Source: Alviniconcha marisindica (taxonomy: Eukaryota > Mollusca > Gastropoda > Provannidae). Taken from it: 64,000 nucleotides of DNA. Below are positions 54,860-64,000 of the stretch, one piece after another (within the stretch, counting starts at the first letter, position 1; every line of letters begins with the position of its first letter). The notes beneath the pieces are model-generated. The model saw only the letters and a program-made list of their open reading frames with translations. It had not been told where the DNA came from and made no database searches. The stretch spans positions 415,001-479,000 of the forward strand of contig JABMCL010002394.1 in the NCBI GenBank assembly GCA_018857735.1, in the 5' to 3' direction. Both the position numbers and the translations under genes were made by a program.

Positions 54860-57000
54860 GTTGTTCTATCAATATTTGTCATTGTTATGCAGTAAAACTT
54901 CTATTGTTTTAACGTACTTTGTGGCTTTAGGGTTTGAACTTCTAACGGTGTAGCCATGCTGGTTTGCGTTTAACGAGGGGTTGGGGTGCTTGTGGTAGTA
55001 TTGCTAATTATCATGCCTCCATGCTGAACATACTGTATACATTGGTCTAGTGTTCACATCTGATTCAATTTCAAATCTATAGGCTATACACTTTCTTCAC
55101 ATCTGTATCGGGCTCACTCAGAATCTGTGTTGTTCACTCGCAGAAGCGTGCTGCATCTACCTTTGGGTATACTTAAGACTCAGTGTTGCAGGGCATAAGA
55201 TCATACCAAGATTATATCTGCAAATATATTCGTATTGTCAGTGACCAGTGGAATGTAAAAAGTTGGTACTAAGTATAGGCTAGGAATGCTGCACTTACTT
55301 AAAGTTACACTTACAGTGCCATGCTTATGACACCACAGACTTGGTAAGAGCTGGTGCTCAACATGCTTCTCTGTGTTCTTGTAAATTTCAACCACCAACA
55401 ATCAGTTGAAAAACTTCTTTGAATTTTTTTCTTTTTTCTTTTTCTTTCCTTTATTCAAATTTTTGTTGGTGAGACTCTTCTTGTGATACCGTTTGGTGTC
55501 TCCTGGTCACTGGGAATTTGAACCCTTTTTCTTCTTTCCCATTCCTTTTGCTAAGTGGTTCCCTCGGGTAAGTTGGCCAATGAAAGCAAATTTTTGTTTA
55601 GTAGTAGTATAGTAGTATAAGTATATATAGTAGTAGTAGTATAGTATTTAATACCTGTATACATGTACACCTGTTGGTGTTAGATCCCCTTACTCTTAGC
55701 GCATAGTCTCTGTGGCAGTTTTTGTGTGTCCTAAATGCAGTAACGGGTAATGTTTTAAATAATATGTTGTTTTTTCTTTGGGTGTTCATGATTTGAAATT
55801 GTGCGATTCAAAAATGCCTATGACTGCTTGTTTGCTTATTTACCTGCATATTTATTTTTGAAACTGCCCGTGTAACAAATGTGAACATGTAACTGTTGGT
55901 GTTGTGCTGTCTGAGCATGGCAAGAAGTGTGCCAGTGCAGTTTTTTGTCAGGGTCACACACGTCTGTCATTTGTGTCAACGAAACAGTTGAAATGAAAGT
56001 TGCTTATTGTGAAAAACATTTAGTTACATGATTTTGCTTCTACTGAACTTTATTCAATCATTCAAAATCTTTTTGGCTTGAATAAGTTTAATTCAAGGGG
56101 GTTTGCCTCTGGGTTTGTTTTAACTGGGGTTTTGTGTTTTTTTAGCTAAGTTTTTTTTTCTCATGAAATTGAAATGTCTTGTGAAAATCTGTTTGGCTGG
56201 CTTCAGCAAAGGCCAAGGGAAAATTATTACATTACTTGTAAATAATGTTTGTTTTTTACACATCAGTTTTGACCCTTTTTCAGTTTCGGGCCTCCACCAT
56301 TTTTTTTGCTACCAAAAGACTTGGAAAGGGGAACAAGCTTCCTGGTGCATCACAGAGAACTCTGCGACAACTATTCAGCTTTAGGAATTAGGCTGAATAA
56401 CCTTCTTTTTTGCTACACATTTTCAACCCCAAATCCTGCATTAGATCACCTTCATGCCGCTCCTGCTTCTTTCCTTCCAGTGGGGCTTCATACTCATGGA
56501 CTAAACCAAAAATTTAATTTGGGTTTAAACCCTGTGGGCCCCCAAATGACAGTGCCCCACGTGCGTACATAAAAAGACTCCCAAATTAATCAGTGAATGT
56601 TTGTTCATTTATAGCCATGAAGCATCACATGTTAAAGTAACGAATCAGTCTTGCGACTTTGTCCTCGTTCCACTGAAACTTAAAAGGCTTCATCGCCGCC
56701 CATTAAGCAGAATTCATTTGGTTGGACATTTTGTCGACGGTAATAATCTCCCTTTCCCCCCCCCCATTTTTTAAATTTGTTTAAAAAACTTTTTTTGGGG
56801 ATTTAAGCTATTTTATTTACTTATTTATATCAGCGATCTCGACAAAGATAACGCCCCCCAGGCGAAAGTTCAGCCTTTTTTTTTGCTGTTTTTTGAGGTC
56901 TTTTGCTTCTCACAAAGAACTTTGTTTTTTTGTTTTTGATTTTTTTTGTTAATGCCCCAGATGCTAAAGCAATTGGGGAAAATCTTAAAGTAAGCTTGCT
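54860..57000. other. AT-rich region, no gene recognised
   Basis: Contains (TAG)n-like runs near 55605-55650. Beyond 56,100 there are many stretched homopolymers. An open frame at 56306-56572 has no recognisable domain. Confidence 0.5.
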
Positions 57001-57539
57001 TGGATTATAATTTAAAAATCAGGGGGGAAAGGGGGGAGGGGGCGAAAAAAAGTGGTCCACTTGCGGATCAATTTTGGATGGGTATGAGGTCGTTAAAAAA
57101 AAGGGGGGAATGGGGGGTGAGGGGAGGATAAGATGTGTCCACCTGGGATAAATACTGGGGTCGGGGTGCTGGGGTTTGGCTGTAGGGGCTTCACTCGTAG
57201 AACGGGGCAGCACACTAGGGGTTCGGTTAAAAAGATCGTCGCCCATATTTACAGTTAAAAACTGGGCTGCATATAAAAAACCTTGTAAGGTTATGTCGGC
57301 GGGCTGCACCAACATGTAATATGTACAATCGGCACACACAGTATTTACAGTAAAAAACGTCGAAGACGCACATGGTAGTTTAAATACACTTGTAGTAAAA
57401 TCGAGGCCTGTAGTCAGGCGGCTAAAAACACTTGGGTATAAGCATACATTTGTGGTGGTCGCTGGAATCAAGTCCAGCAGACTAGAACTGGGTGCAGGAA
57501 ACACGGGGACGTTCGCCCCTTCCTCCGCCGCCGGGTTTA

Positions 57540-59876
57540 AACCCGAGCTGCGGGAAAGCGTTGAACGTAGCCGGTGGTCCCACATACTACAGGAGGCTGC
57601 CAGGGGAAAGGGTGTGACCAGTTGGCTGCAGCCCGTAAGAGGTCCTCCTTACGCTGATCGCACCTGCCAGGCTTTTGTACAAGGGGCAGCCCCACGCTCG
57701 TATTTTCCCAGTCAGAGGTGGAAGGGGTTTGAACTGAGGTGCAGGGAACACCCGTGGTGAAACGAACGCTCATTAAAACCTCACATTGTCGGAAAGCAAT
57801 GCATTCCAGACGCCCACGTGCAGACGATGCATGTGCGAGCTATGTAGGTGGCTCTCCGGAAGAAGACTCCGCCGGCAGGGGGGAGAGGTATCGCCCCACC
57901 CGGTTTGGGGCCATTGAGGGGAACCCTTTCCCCCCCTGCTTCCACGCCTTTTTTTAGTTCCGAATATACGTCGGCCAGGCCGATTTTCATCGTCACAGTC
58001 GAGGAGTCAACCCCCTTTGGCTCCTCTTTTTGCTGCTCTATCCGCCTTCTCGTTTCCAGGGGCAGACGTGGCTGTACCATAAAAGCGAACTTCCGTCCGG
58101 GGGTGATCAGCTGAGGGTGGTTGTCGCGATCTCACGACAAGATCCTCCCGTGCGTTTTTAGAGTGGATTGATGGCTGCCAGCGCCCCCCTTGGAGTCGCT
58201 GCAGATAACGAAATTGGGGTTTTCGCGCTGATGTGTTGCAGGGCCATGGAGATAGCCAACAGTCAGCGGTGAAGACCGACATGCGGGTAGTGAAAAGGGG
58301 TGTGTGGGTTTTTGAACTCTGGGATCACAAAGGAGCTCCCGCTGCACCATCCCCCCATCACAGAACCTCAGTGAAGATCTTCAGGTGGTGTTTGGGACTT
58401 TTTTCAGGGTGCCTAGTGGACTCTAGAACGAGTGGGTTCTGGTCCCTTTTTCAGCCCTTCCATGTCCACCCCAACGTGCGCACGTTCCCGGAGCCAAGGG
58501 GATAGGGATGCATCGGCCTCGTCGCCACCTCAACACCATCCAGTCCCGTGCTCCGGACCAGGTCGCAGACCAGGTCACAGATGGAGGAGTAGGACTGGAG
58601 TTGGGAGGGGTTTCGGAAGGCAGTAGTTATCTCGTCGACGGTGGCGTTGTCGACAGTCTGGCATCTAAAAAATACTTACTACAGATGAGCTGGATGTGGC
58701 GACGGAACGGGAGGAGCCCGGCCTCTCTGTACACCAGGCATGTGGCACGGACTGCGGCAGCCCGACGGCCAGTCGCAGACCGCGCACCTCTATGGCGGTG
58801 AGGCGGGCGAGGCCCGTTTTTGGAGGTGGGGGATGGCTTCCAGTCCGTACGACAGGCGTGAGCGCACCAGGGCCCGACCACGTTCACGAGGATCTTGGGG
58901 GGGGTTTGGGCCCCCGGGGTGAGCGAAGCACCCTTTATAGTTTAGGGCTCGGGAGGGCGTTCCCCGCGTTGTGCGCGACCCGTGGTTTGTACGCCCCGCG
59001 GTGAAGTTACACCCGGTATTAAAATTTTTTAGATGCAAAAAATGCCGCCCGTTTCCCCCGATGTGCACCTCCCTGTTCTGAGAGGTGTTGGTGTGGAAAG
59101 GGGCGAACATTTTTTTTTGGAAGAAAAAGCGAATCCCTTTTTTGATAAAGTGGCCACCCCGTCCACAGCTTCCTGGAAAAAAATTTTATGCTGTGTTTCA
59201 CACACGAGCGTTTTTGTGGAACGTTATTGGGTGTCCTCCATATCGCCAAGTCGTCGGGTACATGGTCAGCACTACCTTTCCCTTTATGCTGTGTCCCCGT
59301 CGTGGACCATTATGTTTAAAACAGGGGGGGGATCACTGATCCCTGAGGAACGCCCATACTTATCCTTTGGTGGTCGACGTGGCTCCCCTTTCCCCCTACC
59401 TGCATCGATCTGAGCTCAGGAAGGATCTTTTGTAGTTGTACATGTTGCCGGAAATTCCGATTTTGAGTTTTGTAGTAGTTGGCGTGCCAGACCTGGGCGT
59501 AGGACGGGGGATGCAAAGAAGACGTCATAGGACCTTTTCCCCCTAGTGCCCCCCCGACTGTCACCAGTTTCACCCCGGTGGGTCTTGCACCCGTCCTGTG
59601 AAGCCGGCCTGGAAAGGGAAAACTTTTTTGACTCACAGGGTATTTAGGGTTCTTTATACCCGCTCGACACATTCCCTGGTGGGGTGTCAGGGGGAGAGGG
59701 GGGTAAATGCCGAGTCTTCCTCGGTTTGCCGTGTTTTTGGGGTGGGGACGACAATGGCGGTTTCCCCCAGCGGGGATGTGCCCCCCTCCCAGATCTTTGG
59801 AAGAAATTTAAAAAACAGAAACGACTCGGGGGCCTCTTTTAGCATCCGATACGAGACGGTGTCCACACCGGGGGGT
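57540..59876 (-). pseudogene. Non-LTR retrotransposon with reverse transcriptase and RNase H
   Basis: On the minus strand, in order: PGVDTVSYRMLKEAPESFLF (reverse transcriptase fingers, about 59870), RISMGVPQGSV (about 59340), a YADD-like box with one missing base followed by DLAIWRTPNN (about 59255), a C-terminal segment with LPFRRHIQLICSKYFLDA (about 58700), and an RNase H domain with SARKPQF, SDSKGA and GNEKADRAAKRGA (58010-58330). This order fits RNase H-bearing LINEs of the I group. Frames shift many times, in a GC-rich, homopolymer-distorted stretch. Confidence 0.8.
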
Positions 59877-59879
59877 TTG

Positions 59880-60190
59880 ACTTTCTTTTTTCTTTTTTTT
59901 TTTTTAATTTAATTAACCCAAAACAAATTTCAAAGTCACCCCCTTCCCAAAGTAAAAATAACATGCACATGTTATACATACATAATAGACAAAAAAAAAC
60001 ATCCAAACAGACAAAGAGTTTGGGCAAAATACTTCATAGACAGATATTTGCCTGCACAATGAGTGATTTACGCCTGTCAATGTGTATATATTCTAAATTA
60101 AAAATAAAACATATGCCCCGAGTTTTTCAGTTTCGTTTTAAAATAGGCTTGGAACAGACCGTTCAAAATAAAGATGGGGGTTCGCCGTGA
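59880..60190 (-). mobile_element. 3' end and poly(A)-like tail of the L1/Tx1-like element
   Basis: On the minus strand the sequence ends in an A-rich run (plus-strand T-run at about 59886-59906), immediately before the RNase H-bearing element. Confidence 0.55.
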
Positions 60191-63100
60191 TTTTGCTTTT
60201 ATTTATCTATTTTGTATTTTAGAAGTTGTTTAAGGAACCCCGGGGAGGGGTTGGCAACCTTGTGAGTTTGATTTGTAATAAATTGCTTAGTTGAAGTTCA
60301 CTAAGTCAAAGACTGTGTCAGTTTTGTGTCTATTTTGTTCCCAAAAATACAAGATTTTTTTAAATTTTTCATTTAGCGCTGTCCACATTTTCCTTTCAAT
60401 GTTGTTTCCAGCGAAATCCCAAAAAGTCTGATACAAGCACATTTTTAAAAAAAATTTTCAAAGCTATCTTTTTCGTCATTGCAGAAGCCACACTGAGTGT
60501 TAGCAGTGACTCCCATTTTGTTTAATACTATGTTAGTAGCTATTATTCTATGTATAATGCGCATTTGTAACCATTTAAGTTTTACATCTTTAATTTTTTG
60601 TACTTTTATGAAAACTGTATTCCAAGAAATATTTGACTTCAGTTTTTCATTCCATTTCAAGCAACAATTTGGCATACAGTTGTCGTTTACGAGAATGTTG
60701 TAATAGAGCCTTGTACCCTTTGGTGCAGAGTAGATTGTACTCAGCGAGAAATTTACCTCATTTGCCATGTTATTACCAATAAGTATCGTAGACGTCTTGA
60801 TATAATGTTTTATTGAACTGGTGCAACTATTAAAAGTCAAAAATCAACCGTCATGCCAAACTTTGTATTAAATTCTTCAAGAGTGCGAAACCGCCCATTT
60901 TCTTTTATAAAATGAGCGATACAGTACACTCCATTGTCAACCCACTGTGTTTTTGATCATCTTGTTTCCGATCATCATATTTTTGTTATAAAAAACAGGT
61001 TCAGAAAGAAGTTGAGATGTCGAGTTTGGTTTCACTTTACTAAAGAAAATTCCATAAGCTTTGAAGACGTCTGACCAGAAGGGAATTATTTTTGACAGTT
61101 TGGTTGAAAAAGCAAGGCCGTAGCACTCTAATTGATGAAGAAATGGATACAACTCCATCGGAACATTTCTCCATTTATGGTTTGATATCTTTAACTTTTT
61201 ATCCATGTGAGTTTTAGAGCTAGAATATACGTTTTAATATCTGGAATATTTAGAAAACCCCCACTTTTTACATCTTTTATTGTCGTCTTTCTGGCAATTC
61301 TGTCTTGTTTTCCATTCCAAACAAATTTAAAACATATTTTTTGAAGATCTTTCACAAAGTTATCAGGGGGGTCAGGCAGCAAAATCCACAAATGGATCAG
61401 TTTTGACAGAATCAGTGACTTCAGTATAGCAACTCTTCCTAGCGGGGTAATAGTCCTAAGTGACCAAATTTTGAACAGTTTTTTAACTTCGTCGAAATTT
61501 TTATTGTAGTTTATTGCTGCACACTCTTTTAAATCCTGGGTAAACCATATGCCAAGGATCTTAAACATAGTTGGATTCCATACCATTTTCAAATGCGGCA
61601 TATATTTTACTCTTGAATATTTTTTGCTACCTAACCATATGGCCTGTGTTTTGTCCGCATTCAAAAACAGACCAGATACTTTTCCAAATTTATTAATTGC
61701 ATCTATTGATTTTTCAAATGATTTCTTCTCTCCATTGTTCATTAGTTGTGTGTCATCTGCGAATTGAGATATTTTGTGTTCTATTTGTTTCTCCAGATTC
61801 CCTTGATATCACTATCTTCTCGAATCATGATTGCTAAAATTTCAACACACAGAATAAATATGTATGGTGATATCGGGTCGCCCTGTCGGCACCCACGCTC
61901 TACTGTAAACCATTGGGTTGTCTGTCCATTCACTATTACCGTTGATTTTATGTTTTTATAAAAAGTATCTATCCATCTACAAAGGTCTTTTCCAAAACCA
62001 AATGCTCGAAGAGCCCTAAACATGAACCGCCAATCAAGAGAGTCAAACGCTTTCTCAAAGTCGAGGCATAGCAACAATCCAGGCTTATTTTTTGTATTCA
62101 GATAGTTTATCAAGTCATAAATCAACCGAACGTTATCACCCATGTTTCTGTTGGAAATGAAGCCTGTCTGATCATCATCAATTAATGATGGTAGTACTTT
62201 TTAATTCTGTTAGCATACAGGAAGATCCAATTTTGTATATGACATTAAGGAGAGAGATTGGTCTCCAGTTTTTAATGTTATCTCTAGGTTTGTCGCCCTT
62301 GGGAATACAAGTAATAATGCCTTCCTTTTGAGTGGTGGATAGCTGCCATCATCAAATGCCTTATTTAAAGCTCTAACTACAAATGGTCCAAGCTGCTTCC
62401 AAAAGCACTTGAAAAATTCTGCCCCAAAACCATCCGTACCAGGGCTTTTTTCATGTTTCATATTTTTCAACGCTGTTCCTGCCTCCTCTATTGTTTTTTT
62501 CCCCTTTCTAATGATCTTGATTCCCCTCAGATAGTTTTGGAATTTCCGTTACCAGTTGTTCAATCTCACACTCTTCTAGGTCCTTGGCTTTATACAAATT
62601 ACTAAAAAAATTGTTAACTTCTTTATTTATGTCAATGGTTCTTTAATTTCCTCACCTTTTGCGTCAATTAGTTTTATCATTTGTTTACTAACATAGTGCC
62701 TTTTCTCCAGGTTACAAAAGTATTTTGATATCTTTTCTCCTTCTGCCACCCACCTCGCTTTTGATCGCAGTAGTACACCCTCCATTGTTTTCTTCCGTAG
62801 TGAAACTAGTTCTTTATTTTTCTCTGCAATATGCTTAATATCCGTCTCTGTTTTACTTTCTTTCTCTTCAAATAATTTAATATCTTTAACAAACTTTCTT
62901 CTTTCTCTCGTGTTTTTTTCTTTTTCATTTTTGCATAAGAGATTGTTCGTGATCTTATTTTCATGAGCAAAAAATCTAGAAAAACCTGTCAGAAACTGTA
63001 AGTTCAAGGTCAGATTTGGCAACCCCCAAACTTGCTTTATCGTAGTGGGGGGATGCATATTGTTCTATAACATTATTTATTTCATCATTTATTTCATCAA

Positions 63101-63880
63101 TGTATTTTTTATCTTTCAGTAGTGAGCAATTAAATTTCCAAAAGGTGTTTCGTTTCATTTCTTTTCCAAAGCGAAGCTTAAGGGTAACCATTGAATGGTC
63201 AGACCGATATCCAGGAAGAATGTCTGTATCTTCAAAACTGGAGACTAAGTAGTCAGAGAGTAGAAAATAATCAAGTCTACTTTGCTTTAGTGGTTTCGTT
63301 TTTCTCCACGTATAACGTTTGCAGTCAGGATTAGCTTCTCTCCAAATGTCAGTTAAACCTAGTTCTAACATCATATTTTCAACGGACTCTTTGGCTTTTG
63401 GGTTGTTTATATGTTTATAATTATAACTGTCTAACTGGGGGTCTAACACTAAATTCCAGTCGCCTACTATAATTATATTATGGTTTTGGTATTCTTTAAC
63501 CATTTCCGTTAGTTCTTCATAAAAAGCAGGTGTATCCCGGTTCGGTCCGTAAACATTGACAAGCAAAATATCTTTATCCTTCATTAAGAAGGAAACAAGA
63601 ATAAATTTCCGTTTCTATCTCGCTTTACTCGTTGATTTTGAATTCAAAATTGTTCATAAACATTACTGCTACTCCCCTTGAATTAGAGCTGTAAGATGCA
63701 AAGAAGCAATTATATCCCCATTCAGCTTTGACGTATGTTTCTAATTTGGTACTGAAATGCGTGTCTTGCAAACAGTATATCGAGCAAGATTTTTGCTTCA
63801 GATAATGGAAAACGTCTCTTCTCTTTCTAGATTCCCAAAGGGCCCTTTGGGCAATTCAAAACAATATTGTAATGCTATCC
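60190..63880 (-). pseudogene. L1/Tx1-like LINE ORF2: endonuclease and reverse transcriptase
   Basis: Near-complete ORF2 on the minus strand. Endonuclease blocks are YCLQDTHFSTKLE (about 63770), IIIVGDWNLVLD, RLDYFLLSDYL and YRSDHSMVTLKL. Reverse transcriptase blocks are KSPGTDGFGAEFFKCFW, LLLCLDFEKAFDSLDW, GCRQGDPISPYIFI, QFADDTQLMNN and WIKS near 61191. The C-terminal part has TQCGFCNDEKDSFENFF, a zinc-knuckle-like segment, continuing in another frame. The catalytic FADD is intact, but at least six frameshifts or stops split it, so it is not active as read here. The start lies near 63880; only about 120 bp of 5' sequence remains in the window. Confidence 0.88.
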
Positions 63881-64000
63881 ATAACCGACAGTATATAAAC
63901 ACAAAGTTATCAACACGTCAGAATTTTGGCAGCTGCTTCGCCAGGTACAACAGTAGTACAACAGACAATAGGTAAACAGTTCCATCTCCCATTCAATACA

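Noticed and set aside
57019..57585. 188-codon minus-strand open frame
   Set aside because: No recognisable domain; it partly overlaps the end of an RNase H-bearing LINE in a GC-rich, homopolymer-distorted stretch, so it is most likely an accident of composition.

Overview
The window looks like animal nuclear DNA, most likely from a lophotrochozoan and probably a gastropod mollusc. The organism assignment is an inference. It rests on GT-AG introns, very long (AC)n, (GT)n and (CT)n tracts, dense minisatellites, LINE tails of the AGCGCTATA type, SINEs, and an animal-type acid sphingomyelinase gene. Nothing bacterial was seen.

Positions 1-24,100: one complete gene lies on the minus strand and can be spliced from sequence alone. 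It has 13 coding exons (24,097 down to 2,382) that join in frame into a 625-residue secreted acid sphingomyelinase of the SMPD1 type: signal peptide, six-cysteine saposin-B domain, calcineurin-like metallophosphoesterase domain and a C-terminal cysteine-rich part ending in Cys. Its introns hold minisatellites, several of them sharing sequence with an adjacent splice site, two small hAT-like elements, a tRNA-derived SINE and LINE ends. A candidate non-coding first exon sits near 28,180-28,290.

Positions 24,400-46,900: mostly repeats. They include a roughly 2.1 kb terminal-inverted-repeat element (25,397-27,432 inverted; 37,567-39,738 direct; a truncated piece at 24,427-25,175), a second inverted-repeat element (34,854-37,222), a 2.1 kb minisatellite (39,930-42,075) and very long microsatellites. 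Between them lies a small cluster of AID/APOBEC-like cytidine deaminase sequences (28,744-28,819; 29,700-29,950; 31,330-31,974), of which only the last keeps the zinc-binding motifs. A THAP-domain gene or pseudogene lies on the minus strand at 43,909-44,489.

Positions 46,900-54,250: two related copies of a non-LTR retroelement carry an L1-type ORF1 protein and an endonuclease domain but no reverse transcriptase. They are bracketed by a repeated (CT)n-containing module.

Positions 56,600-64,000: two non-LTR retrotransposons lie end to end on the minus strand. One is an RNase H-bearing element (57,540-59,876) and the other an L1/Tx1-like ORF2 that runs nearly to the window edge (60,190-63,880). 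Several stretches (about 25,400-27,600, 39,500-39,900, 41,330-41,960, 42,450-43,000 and 56,100-60,300) show stretched homopolymers, so frameshifts there may be consensus errors rather than biology.
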